From: an uncultured Terriglobales bacterium
Lineage (GTDB): Bacteria > Acidobacteriota > Terriglobia > Terriglobales > Acidobacteriaceae
Direction of reading: 5' to 3'
DNA: 14,420 nucleotides
Assembly (NCBI GenBank): GCA_955652845.1
Contig: CATPBY010000393.1
Coordinates: forward strand, 1 to 14,420
This document shows positions 7,585-14,302 of this stretch, piece by piece. The notes beneath the pieces are model-generated. The model was not told where the DNA came from, did not search any database, and was given only the letters and a program-made list of their open reading frames with translations. The position numbers were made by a program, and so were the translations under genes. The first letter of the stretch is position 1. Each line of letters starts with the position of its first letter.

Positions 7585-8292
7585 CTACGCTGGCTTTGGT
7601 GTTGCGCCTATTCGACGCCGAAAATAATACCGCACGATCAAACTGAGAATGAACCAGCCAGCACCAATCGTACCCTTCAATGTGCCGCTGATCTTCGATT
7701 TACCAATGCGCGGGTAATAGCTCACCGGAACTTCAATCACGCGGTATCCAGCCAACGCACCTTTGAGAATCATCTCAACCGCCCAGCCATAGGTTGTCTC
7801 TTCGAGGCCTAATGCGCCTAGTACATCTGCGCGGCCAGCTCGAAATGGGCCGAGATCAGTGATGTCCAGTCCATATAGAAGTCGGATCAGGCTGGCGGCG
7901 AGACGATTCCCAAAGACCTGATGCCAAGGCAAGGCCCCAACAGAACGCCGCTCTCGCCGACGCGAACCGAGCGTGATGTCTGCCCGCCCATCAAGGATTG
8001 GCTGTATGAGGATCGTCAATTCGGAGGGCCGATCACTGTAGTCACCGTCAAGGAAAACGACGACGTCAGGAGCATTCGCAGCGGTCAGACCCGTAAGGCA
8101 AGCTCTCCCGTACCCGCGGCGAGGCTCCTGAAGAACGCGTGCTCCCATCTTTGCGGCAATCTCGGGTGTCCCGTCGTGCGAGTTGCTATCGACGACGATG
8201 ACCTCGGTGACGAAATTGGAAGGCAGATCGGCAAGCACACGGCCAATCGCCTCCGCTTCATTATGCGTGGGAATGATGACAGACACTCGCAC
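7585..8292 (-). CDS. Family 2 glycosyltransferase, dolichyl/polyprenyl-phosphate sugar synthase-like
   Basis: A 235-residue GT-A glycosyltransferase. The N-terminal strand MRVSVIIPTHNEAEAIGRVL is followed by IVVDSNSHDGT (33-42), a nucleotide-sugar-binding segment. The metal-binding DGD is at residues 82-84 (VVFLDGDYSD). LGPFRAGRADVL (147-158) and an ISGTLKGTIGAGW segment near the C-terminus match the DPM1-like subgroup. These enzymes transfer a sugar from a nucleotide donor to polyprenyl phosphate at the cytoplasmic face. The hydrophobic C-terminal stretch (WFILSLIVRYYF) would help membrane association. It starts with GTG, 15 bases after the DoxX stop, and ends at the base before the region of the next gene's start. 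Paired with the downstream GT-C gene it makes a plausible donor-synthesis and transfer couple; this pairing is inference. Confidence 0.88.
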   Translation of the reverse strand: MRVSVIIPTHNEAEAIGRVLADLPSNFVTEVIVVDSNSHDGTPEIAAKMGARVLQEPRRGYGRACLTGLTAANAPDVVVFLDGDYSDRPSELTILIQPILDGRADITLGSRRRERRSVGALPWHQVFGNRLAASLIRLLYGLDITDLGPFRAGRADVLGALGLEETTYGWAVEMILKGALAGYRVIEVPVSYYPRIGKSKISGTLKGTIGAGWFILSLIVRYYFRRRIGATPKPA

Positions 8293-8307
8293 GTGAGCTT
8301 GATCCCA

Positions 8308-8820
8308 TCACCACCATGCAGAAGATGGCCACCGTTGCGCCAGCCACGCGTCAACTCCCCATCTTCGGCCGGCGCGTCCAACAGCGAGCCCCAACGAAGC
8401 AAGCACGGGTACCAGCAACTCCCATATCCACGCGGTGCCCCACTCCGAAATCCAAAGGCTGCCGAGAAACAGAAAAGCCACCGTGGCGGCTGGCCTGGTA
8501 AGCAGACCGAGGAGGAGCAGAATACCGAGGGAGATCTCGGTCAAACCCTGCATTGGAGCCGCTATCGCGGCGTGGCTTGCCGCTAGACCCATGATCGATT
8601 TCCACACAGCTGGCGAATGACTGTGCTGGACGTAGTAGCTGATCAGGCCCTCGTAGCCGGCCGGTCTGTAGAGTCCTTTTCCCAGGTTCTCGAAAAAGAC
8701 CCACACGAACATTGCGCCGACCGTGACCCGCACGATTGCGAGACCGCTTGCAGCCTGCGGTGATGAGTCTATCGTGGTTGCTTCAGTTCGCGGTGAAGTT
8801 GCGGTCGTGGTCATGGTCAT
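8308..8820 (-). CDS. DoxX/DoxD-like integral membrane protein
   Basis: A 170-residue protein with a hydrophilic Thr-rich N-terminus and about four transmembrane helices. The first helix region reads GLAIVRVTVGAMFVWVFFEN, a later one LTEISLGILLLLGLLTRPAA, then SLWISEWGTAWIWELLVPVL. This is the layout of the DoxX family, small quinone- or redox-associated membrane proteins of mostly unknown role. An upstream ATG at 8853 is possible, but the ATG at 8820 is preferred: GAGG lies six bases before it and the extra 11 residues are not family-like. It is the first gene of a run with GT2, DUF2064 and GT-C. The reason for a DoxX protein heading a glycosyl-transfer cassette is not evident. Confidence 0.82.
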   Translation of the reverse strand: MTMTTTATSPRTEATTIDSSPQAASGLAIVRVTVGAMFVWVFFENLGKGLYRPAGYEGLISYYVQHSHSPAVWKSIMGLAASHAAIAAPMQGLTEISLGILLLLGLLTRPAATVAFLFLGSLWISEWGTAWIWELLVPVLASLGLAVGRAGRRWGVDAWLAQRWPSSAWW

Positions 8821-8878
8821 GGTGAACCTCGTTCCGTGAATCCTATACCACATTAGATGTATTCGAATAAGCTGCCTT

Positions 8879-8903
8879 GACCGTAAAAGAGTCTCTTACG
8901 GTC
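8879..8903. promoter_or_regulatory. Inverted repeat GACCGTAA-9-TTACGGTC upstream of the DoxX cassette
   Basis: An exact 8-bp inverted repeat with a 9-base spacer, 59-83 bases upstream of the DoxX ATG and about 115 bases beyond the end of the alcohol dehydrogenase gene on the same strand. It could form a hairpin ending dehydrogenase transcription, but no T-run follows on the minus strand, so an operator for the cassette promoter is equally possible. Confidence 0.45.
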
Positions 8904-8905
8904 GC

Positions 8906-8921
8906 TTGACGCCGGCGTCAA
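8906..8921. promoter_or_regulatory. Perfect 16-bp palindrome TTGACGCCGGCGTCAA
   Basis: A perfect palindrome two bases away from the GACCGTAA inverted repeat, in the gap between alcohol dehydrogenase and DoxX. Its symmetry suits a dimeric transcription factor. Its TTGACG end could also act as a -35 element on the minus strand, but the matching -10 (TAAGAG) is poor. Operator function is inferred from symmetry and position alone. Confidence 0.45.
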
Positions 8922-9017
8922 ATGTGCGCGCGAGTATTCGTCGGTGTTCGAAATGGTATGTGTTTTCGTCATCGGACAATTCCTGACCCAGAGCTCGCAG
9001 TGCTTTCTCCCTTCCAG

Positions 9018-10064
9018 TCACATCGTTAAGACCACACGGAACTCTGCCTTACCGCTCAGCATCCGTTCGTAGGCTTCGGCCGCTCTTTCGAGCGGATAGG
9101 TTTCGATCATGGGGCGCACGCCAGTCAGCACGCAGAAATTCAGAGCGTCTTCTGAAGCAGCAGGCGTTCCCGCAGCCCATCCTTGGATCGTTTTGCTGCC
9201 AAAAATAAGCTGGGCTGGCGTAACCTCAATGGGTTCGAATGCGGCACCCACGACAACCAGTTTGCCGTTCGGCCCGAGACCGTCAATCAACGCTGACATG
9301 GCTTTGGAACTGGGGGCGGTCGCGAGAATGACGCGTGCGCCACCGAGTTTTTGCAACTCCTGCGCTCCACTCGTCGCTTGACTGTCGATGTACACGTGCG
9401 CCCCAAGCTTCTTCGCTAACACGGCGTTTTCAGAGCCGCGTCCGATCGCCGCGACGTTATAGCCGAACTTGTTTGCAAATTGGATGCCCAGGTGACCCAG
9501 GCCGCCGATGCCCTGAACGGCGACGAGGTCGCCGGGCATCGCGCCGCTGTTACGGAGAGCATTGTAAGTAGTAATTCCGGCGTCAAGTAGCGGCGCGGCT
9601 TCGACGTCAGTAAGGCCATCCGGGATCGGCACCAGTGCTTCCACGGGAGCGACCATGTATTGTTGATATCCGCCGTCGTAGCTTAAGCCGCTGACCTTGA
9701 CGTTGCGGCAATTGCGAAAATCGCCGCGGCGGCATTCGCGGCAGGTGCCGTCATGGCCACCATGCCAGCCGACGCCGACACGCTGACCTTTCTTCCACGT
9801 AGTCACGCCCGCGCCAACTTCATCAACGACCCCAGCGACTTCGTGTCCCGGAACTCGTGGATATTGAATTCCCGGCAACAGGCCTTCTTTCACGAGCACA
9901 TCGCTGTGGCAAATGCCACAAGCCTGCACTTTAATGCGCACCTGCCCTGGCCCGGGTTCAGGGATCGGGCGCTCGACGATCTCGAAGGCTGATCCTGGTT
10001 TTGAGATCTGAGCGACTTTCATGGTTGCCACTTCTGGTTTCGGTGCCACTCTTAACGTTGCCAT
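9018..10064 (-). CDS. Zinc-dependent alcohol dehydrogenase, MDR superfamily
   Basis: A 348-residue medium-chain dehydrogenase oxidising or reducing an alcohol/aldehyde with NAD(P). The start at 10064 is chosen because AGGAGGA directly precedes it; the frame extends 40 codons upstream without family sequence. Catalytic zinc ligands Cys49 (ACGICHSD) and His74-Glu75 (PGHE) are present. The third expected position is Asp161 (APLLDAGITTY) where close relatives have Cys. The structural zinc loop reads HDGTCRECRRGDFRNC: Cys108, Cys111 and Cys119, with Asp105 in place of the first Cys. The Rossmann motif GIGGLGHLG (185-193) is intact. Asp can serve as a zinc ligand in some family members, so the enzyme is probably active. 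It stands alone, with its own leader of about 200 bases and no partner gene on the same strand nearby. Substrate cannot be assigned; the closest general type is the cinnamyl-alcohol-dehydrogenase-like or AdhP group. Confidence 0.9.
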   Translation of the reverse strand: MATLRVAPKPEVATMKVAQISKPGSAFEIVERPIPEPGPGQVRIKVQACGICHSDVLVKEGLLPGIQYPRVPGHEVAGVVDEVGAGVTTWKKGQRVGVGWHGGHDGTCRECRRGDFRNCRNVKVSGLSYDGGYQQYMVAPVEALVPIPDGLTDVEAAPLLDAGITTYNALRNSGAMPGDLVAVQGIGGLGHLGIQFANKFGYNVAAIGRGSENAVLAKKLGAHVYIDSQATSGAQELQKLGGARVILATAPSSKAMSALIDGLGPNGKLVVVGAAFEPIEVTPAQLIFGSKTIQGWAAGTPAASEDALNFCVLTGVRPMIETYPLERAAEAYERMLSGKAEFRVVLTM

Positions 10065-10067
10065 AAA

Positions 10068-10074
10068 TCCTCCT
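10068..10074 (-). promoter_or_regulatory. Shine-Dalgarno that fixes the alcohol dehydrogenase start
   Basis: On the minus strand AGGAGGA lies three bases before the ATG at 10064. It favours this start over an upstream ATG in the same frame at 10184, which has no comparable site. Confidence 0.8.
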
Positions 10075-10278
10075 AAGAATTTGTAAAAACGATTGCAAGA
10101 TGAGGGGAGAAACTGACTCGATTCGCTAGTCGAGCCGAAGCCGCGATAGTAACAGCTCGCCAATCTCGCATTATGCAGCTGCAATTGTCATTGCTGCAGC
10201 CCCCATGAAATTGCGGCGGCCAATATTGACTTCATCTTGACCGGTCGACGCACGAGTTCCTTTTTGGCCGCCACAGAA

Positions 10279-10536
10279 TCACGCTTTCTTGTTCCACCCA
10301 TGGAAGTGTGACAAGTCACCCGCATCCCAAGCCTCGCGGAGTCCAGGCCTGCTTAGATCCCAGTCGGCTCGGATCTCACTCGTGACGACGCGCAAGTCGC
10401 GCCAAAGGATGTCGATAATTTGGGAGCATTCCTTCCCACTCCAAACCGCAGGCAGACCCAGCAAGGCAACTAGATCGTCAATACAGCGCTGAAGGCGATT
10501 GATCTCCTCGGCCGAGGTGTTGAGTTGCAGATCCAT
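10279..10536 (-). pseudogene. Small ORF resembling the N-terminus of acidobacterial sensor histidine kinases (likely relic)
   Basis: An 85-residue open frame. Residues about 14-48 (RLQRCIDDLVALLGLPAVWS and CSQIIDILWRDL) resemble the short helical segment found at the N-terminus of GAF/PAS sensor histidine kinases common in acidobacteria, which usually runs on into a GAF domain. Here similarity ends after about residue 48; the rest (EIRADWDLSRPGLREAWDAG and the final HFHGWNKKA) is not recognised. There is no sensory, HisKA or ATPase domain in this frame or in the flanking DNA. The ribosome binding site is weak (AGGGAT next to the ATG). A truncated kinase relic is the best explanation; a real small protein cannot be excluded. 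Identification rests on recognition of the motif style, not on a search. Confidence 0.45.
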
Positions 10537-11085
10537 ATCCCTATAGCCCCGAGAACCAGTCAGTGGTTGAGAATTATCCCCTATTCGGGCTTTGCCTTAC
10601 CACTCTGATTGCCCTTCCTCAATTGTGAGGTCCCGAAATCGCCTTATGAGGGACTCAAAAGGGACTATGTTCAAAGTTATCAAGATGGAAGGCTGGTGGA
10701 CGGATCGATGCGGCGGAAGTTGTGGTGTAACGACCGCCGTGCGAGCTCGGCAATCTGTCCCGCGAGCTCAACACCAGTTGGTCCGGGATCTGGCGACTCG
10801 TGGATCTTTTCAAACGCCGTGCTTGCAATCCATTCCGTTTCGCTGTGTGCTTGGCGTCCTGCTGGCACAGGAGCACGTCTTTGCGTTTCCTGAACTCGAC
10901 GCCGCCTTCGATTTACCGTCGTCCAATATTTCAACCGGATGGCTCCGGTCGCGGTAAGATATGGTTGTCCCTCTTGCCGTCTCGGTTTTTCATGTGACCC
11001 TCTATGTTCGGCCCAAATGCCTTGCTGACGAGAGGTTTCTCATGATTGTCTACGTCAATGACAAAAATTGTCGCTAATTCCTTCC
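10537..11085. other. About 550 bases with no convincing gene
   Basis: Several short open frames overlap here on both strands, none with a good ribosome binding site, recognisable domain or consistent codon character. The least unconvincing is a minus-strand frame at 10680-10934 (84 codons), whose middle contains AFEKIHESPDPGPTGVELAG and looks mildly helical; I do not recognise it. Small inverted repeats occur at 10617-10630 (CCTCA-4-TGAGG) and just before the tRNA (GACAA-3-TTGTC). The tract lies next to the kinase-like relic and is probably decayed coding DNA plus the tRNA promoter, although no clear -35/-10 pair was found. Confidence 0.5.
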
Positions 11086-11161
11086 GGGCCCGTAGCTCAG
11101 CGGTTAGAGCAGTGGACTCATAATCCTCTGGTCCCTGGTTCGAATCCAGGCGGGCCCACCA
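11086..11161 (+). tRNA. tRNA with CAT anticodon, probably tRNA-Ile2 (lysidine-modified)
   Basis: A full cloverleaf with encoded CCA. The acceptor GGGCCCG pairs with CGGGCCC (11151-11157). The D stem is GCTC/GAGC, the anticodon loop CTCATAA has CAT at 11119-11121, the variable loop is TGGTC, and the T arm is CCTGG-TTCGAAT-CCAGG. C4-G69 and C5-G68 in the acceptor stem are the pairs known to help TilS recognise tRNA-Ile2, and the body resembles E. coli tRNA-Ile2, so an AUA-reading isoleucine tRNA is favoured over elongator Met. The anticodon stem has a T-T mismatch at 28:42 (11113/11127). It converges on the SYLF gene, whose stop is only 18 bases away. Confidence 0.93.
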
Positions 11162-11179
11162 ACCGTGCCAAGGCGATGG

Positions 11180-11875
11180 CTAATTGCTCGATAGATTCTT
11201 CGGAGATCTCTTATCAAGCGTCGAAAGCAGCTGTGCCGCCGACTTGGGCGCCGGCACTGCCTTTTCAAAGACAATGTCCTTCGCGCTCACCTCTTTGCCG
11301 TACAAGGCTTTGTTGGCGTCGTTGTCGGGACGCAGGGTGGAACCGGCCAGCGATATTCCCGCAAATAATCCTCGGGCTCGAGAATAGGAAAGAATTTCAG
11401 CCCGCATAGTCACATCGGTCTCCGCGGAAAGATTCCGTCCTACCGGCCCGGCAGCAGCGGAAACATCTCCGCCCAGCTTCACCTTGCTGCTCAGAATATT
11501 TGTCGCTGACTTTTGGCTCATCAGCAACAGAACGAAATCGGTCGCTTGTCCACCTAGTTGCAATCCGAAGCTGCCGCCCTCGAGCGCCATCATGGTTGGC
11601 GCCCCCCACGGACCGTGGAACTCTTTGCCGCTGCGGCACGTCATCACTCCCCGGCCGTAACTGCCCCCAATTCCGATCGCAAACTTGATCACGGACGGCA
11701 GAACAACAACGCAATCCGCTTTGTCAATTACGCTTTGCGGGACATTGTCTGGAACGTCCATAATTTCCTTGATCACAGTCCCGGCATTCTCAACTCTTTT
11801 TTCTTCCTTATTTTGTCCGAAGGCGGTCAGCGCCATCATGCAAAACAGGCCAATCACTGTCAGCGAGGTTTTCAT
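11180..11875 (-). CDS. Secreted SYLF (Ysc84-type lipid-binding) domain protein
   Basis: A 231-residue protein with a signal peptide (MKTSLTVIGLFCMMALTAFG, cleavage near residue 20). The rest matches the SYLF/DUF500 family: VIDKADCVVVLPSVIKFAIG, GGSYGRGVMTCRSG, then APTMMALEGGSFGLQLGGQA, FVLLLMSQKSATNIL, and SYSRARGLFAGISLAGSTL near the C-terminus. In eukaryotes the domain (Ysc84/SH3YL1) binds phosphoinositides; bacterial members are periplasmic or envelope-associated and of unknown role. The start has AAGGA about eight bases upstream. It appears to be a single-gene unit, divergent from cysS across a 234-base gap and converging on the tRNA. Confidence 0.9.
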   Translation of the reverse strand: MKTSLTVIGLFCMMALTAFGQNKEEKRVENAGTVIKEIMDVPDNVPQSVIDKADCVVVLPSVIKFAIGIGGSYGRGVMTCRSGKEFHGPWGAPTMMALEGGSFGLQLGGQATDFVLLLMSQKSATNILSSKVKLGGDVSAAAGPVGRNLSAETDVTMRAEILSYSRARGLFAGISLAGSTLRPDNDANKALYGKEVSAKDIVFEKAVPAPKSAAQLLSTLDKRSPKNLSSN

Positions 11876-12046
11876 AAATTTTCCTTAGTAGACGCTTTCG
11901 AACCCATTCCTTATGCGGACGCGGGCGTCGCGCTCGTGCTCAGTGCCGAACCAGCGACATACTCGCGCCTGCATAAACTGTTAAGAGCGGCATCTTATCC
12001 GAGCTTGCGGCTGATGGCAACCTGCATGCATCCCGAGCAGCTGGAT

Positions 12047-12076
12047 TTGACCCTTTTTCTTTCTTGCCCCTAGAAT
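12047..12076 (+). promoter_or_regulatory. Sigma-70-like promoter for cysS
   Basis: TTGACC (12047-12052) and TAGAAT (12071-12076) are separated by 18 bases, each matching the consensus at five of six positions. Transcription would begin near 12083, leaving a leader of about 27 bases before the cysS ATG, too short for a T-box. The leader lacks a clear Shine-Dalgarno. Confidence 0.65.
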
Positions 12077-12109
12077 CATTGATTCGGTTCCGCTCAGATC
12101 AATTCCAAA

Positions 12110-13591
12110 ATGGCGCTGCGTTTGTACAACACCTTGCCGGGAAAAGTTGAGGAGTTTCGCTCGCTTGCCGGTAACGAGGTCCGCATGTACGCCTGTGGAC
12201 CCACCGTTTATGACTACGGGCACATCGGAAACTTCCGCACATTTGTAGCTGTCGATATCCTGCGGCGGTTTTTTCGTCAAAGCGGGTATAAGGTTCGCCA
12301 CGTGATGAACATTACTGACGTGGACGACAAGATCATCCACAACTCAGCGCGTGATGGCGTCAGCGTCAAGCAATACACGGAGAAATACGAGAAGGCCTTC
12401 CTGGAAGATTCCGCCACCCTGAACATCGAAGAGCCAGTTCTGGTCCACGCTACCGGCCATATCCAGGAAATGGTGGAGCTGGTTGTCGCGCTTGAGAAGA
12501 AAGGCTTCGCCTACCGCGCCGACGATGGCTCTTATTACTTCCGTATTGCCAGGTTTCCGGAATACGGCAAGCTTTCAAAGAAGGATTTTGCCGGAATGGA
12601 GGATGGCGCCCGGGTTGATCTGGACGAATATGACAAGGATAGCGCGCGCGATTTCGCCCTGTGGAAGGCTGCGAAACCGGGTGAAGCGTTCTGGGAAACC
12701 TCTATTGGGAGCGGACGCCCAGGCTGGCACATCGAATGCTCGGCTATGGCAATGGCGGAATTGGGTGAAACCTTCGACTTGCATGCCGGAGGGGAAGATC
12801 TCATCTTTCCCCATCATGAAAACGAGATTGCCCAATCCGAAGCCAAGACAGGAAAGCCATTCGTCCAGTTCTGGTTTCACGCGCGTTTTCTGCTCGTCGA
12901 AGGAGAGAAAATGTCCAAAAGCCTGGGCAATTTTCTAACTCTGCGGGATTTGAAATTGAAAGGGTATAAGCCGTCTTCCATCCGGCTATTGCTGTCCTCG
13001 GTCCCCTATCGTCATCAGCTGAACTTTACTTTTGACGGGCTGAAGCAGATGTCCAGCAATGTAGATAAGCTGCGTAATTTCCAGTTACGGCTCACCCAGG
13101 CCCAGCTTCCCCCAGGCGCAAGCGAAGAGATGCAGCAATTGGCGCGCGAAGGCGTCGAGCGGATGAAGTCCGCACTCGACGACGATCTCAACACAGCTCA
13201 GGCCCAGGCCGCGATTCTGGAAATGGTCCGCAAAGCCAACGCCGCCATGGATAGCGGACTGGCAAAGAAGGACGACGCGCCGCCGCTGCTCTCCGCCCTC
13301 GAGCGGTTCGATGAAATCTTCGCCGTGCTCAAAGATGACGATGCGCCTAAAATGAAAGCCACACTGGATTGGGCAAAGTCTCAGAATCGCTCGGACATCA
13401 GCCCGGAACTTCAGGAGACCGTCGGCTCTCAAAGCGTCTCGCACGCCGATATTGAGAAGAAGATTGCCGCGATGGAAGCCGCTCGCCGGACGCGCAATTT
13501 TCCGCTGTCGGACGCCATTCGCGCCGAACTGAATGCCGCTGGAATCCTGGTGGAAATTACGAAAGACGGAATCCGCTGGCGCCGGAAATAG
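12110..13591 (+). CDS. cysS: Cysteinyl-tRNA synthetase
   Basis: A full-length 493-residue class I aminoacyl-tRNA synthetase charging tRNA-Cys in the cytoplasm. The HIGH-type motif is HIGN (38-41) and the KMSKS loop is intact at 267-271 (EKMSKSLGNF). Zinc-site residues used for cysteine recognition are all present at the expected spacing: Cys29 (YACGPTVYDYG), Cys210 (HIECSAMAM), His235 and Glu239 (FPHHENE). The DALR-like anticodon-binding helices follow from about residue 310, and the C-terminus ends in GILVEITKDGIRWRRK, as expected. It has its own promoter and appears monocistronic; the next gene converges on it with a gap of 21 bases. The stop codon lies inside a 15-bp tandem repeat. Confidence 0.98.
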   Translation: MALRLYNTLPGKVEEFRSLAGNEVRMYACGPTVYDYGHIGNFRTFVAVDILRRFFRQSGYKVRHVMNITDVDDKIIHNSARDGVSVKQYTEKYEKAFLEDSATLNIEEPVLVHATGHIQEMVELVVALEKKGFAYRADDGSYYFRIARFPEYGKLSKKDFAGMEDGARVDLDEYDKDSARDFALWKAAKPGEAFWETSIGSGRPGWHIECSAMAMAELGETFDLHAGGEDLIFPHHENEIAQSEAKTGKPFVQFWFHARFLLVEGEKMSKSLGNFLTLRDLKLKGYKPSSIRLLLSSVPYRHQLNFTFDGLKQMSSNVDKLRNFQLRLTQAQLPPGASEEMQQLAREGVERMKSALDDDLNTAQAQAAILEMVRKANAAMDSGLAKKDDAPPLLSALERFDEIFAVLKDDDAPKMKATLDWAKSQNRSDISPELQETVGSQSVSHADIEKKIAAMEAARRTRNFPLSDAIRAELNAAGILVEITKDGIRWRRK

Positions 13592-13614
13592 TGACAGTTG
13601 AAATAGTGACAGTT
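13585..13614. repeat. Two exact tandem copies of a 15-bp unit at the cysS stop codon
   Basis: GAAATAGTGACAGTT occurs twice with no spacer (13585-13599 and 13600-13614). The first copy contains the cysS stop TAG; the second copy ends inside the stop codon of the converging gene. It looks like a recent slippage duplication in a short intergenic gap. No hairpin terminator is present. Confidence 0.9.
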
Positions 13615-14302
13615 AAAGAATACTTCGTCTCCATCTTTCTTTCGTTAAGATCCGCCTTTGTCTTCGGCTGCCAACCGGTGGCGGCGGACCGCCCGGACCG
13701 TCGGCGGTGATTTGCGTCCACCCGGTTGCAGGATCTAGAACCGAAACATATCCTCCGCGAGCGACCTCCATTGGTTGCGAAATTCGCTTCTTGAAGTCAA
13801 TACGATCCGCTTCCGTCGATTCGAACCAGGAAGGAGTCACGAAATCCGAAACCAGCACGCCGTTAATTTCGTAGCCGAGCGCATCGGCTTCGACCGCGTC
13901 ACAAACCTCCAACGCGTAAATCGTTCCGTCGGAACCCTGGGCGCACCAATTGATCCATGGGTCGGCGAGCATCTCCAACAGTTCGTGGCTGAGTGTGACC
14001 GTCCACGACGAGCCGCTTTGAATGTCGAGTCCAGCAAAGATCTTGCCCAGCGGAGTGCCGTTGCTAGTCATCTCGTGATAGCCAAGCGCTCCGGCCTGGT
14101 CCGGGCTATCGATGAGAACAATCTGCCACCAGCCTGGGGTTAGCGCCTGGTTCTTGGGTAAAAATGTCAATGAGCAATCAATTTCCCAATATGCATAGAA
14201 ATCCCGGCTCACCTGGCGCTGCAAAGAAGGAATCATCGCCTCTACCTGCTCATCCTTCAGACAAGTAGAGGCATTGGTTAGAGCGATGACGGGAAGGCTC
14301 AT
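13613..14302 (-). CDS. Protein of unknown function with HEXXE motif
   Basis: A 229-residue protein without a signal peptide. The central TLSHELLEMLADP (103-115) has His106, Glu107, Glu110 and Asp114. This is zincin-like (HEXXE rather than HEXXH), so a metal site is possible but protease activity is not shown. It is followed by ALEVCDAVEADALGYEINGV and VSDFVTPSWFE, which I recall from hypothetical bacterial proteins of the same type. The C-terminus is a Pro/Gly-rich linker (GPGGPPPPVG) and a strongly basic tail (RRQRRILTKERWRRSIL) that may be loosely structured or altered. The ATG overlaps the stop of the upstream thiolase-like gene as ATGA, so they are probably co-expressed. The 3' end lies in the tandem repeat downstream of cysS. 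Function is unassigned. Confidence 0.75.
   Translation of the reverse strand: MSLPVIALTNASTCLKDEQVEAMIPSLQRQVSRDFYAYWEIDCSLTFLPKNQALTPGWWQIVLIDSPDQAGALGYHEMTSNGTPLGKIFAGLDIQSGSSWTVTLSHELLEMLADPWINWCAQGSDGTIYALEVCDAVEADALGYEINGVLVSDFVTPSWFESTEADRIDFKKRISQPMEVARGGYVSVLDPATGWTQITADGPGGPPPPVGSRRQRRILTKERWRRSIL

Noticed and set aside
8808..8825. Repeated TCATGG units at the start of the DoxX gene
   Set aside because: They simply encode Met-Thr-Met-Thr; a second in-frame ATG at 8814 is possible but makes no practical difference.
10165..10201. Imperfect inverted repeat around GCAGCTGCAATTGTCATTGC upstream of alcohol dehydrogenase
   Set aside because: The arms pair only with an internal insertion and no promoter elements could be placed around it; too weak to call.
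11068..11409. Plus-strand open frame beginning with a VAQRLEQWTHNPLVPGSNPG peptide
   Set aside because: This is the well-known spurious translation of a tRNA gene; the rest runs antisense to the SYLF gene.
11558..12073. Plus-strand open frame reaching from inside the SYLF gene to the cysS promoter
   Set aside because: Its first half is antisense to SYLF. The distal part (11890-12070) reads somewhat protein-like but has no start, ribosome binding site or recognised family, and it ends over the cysS promoter.
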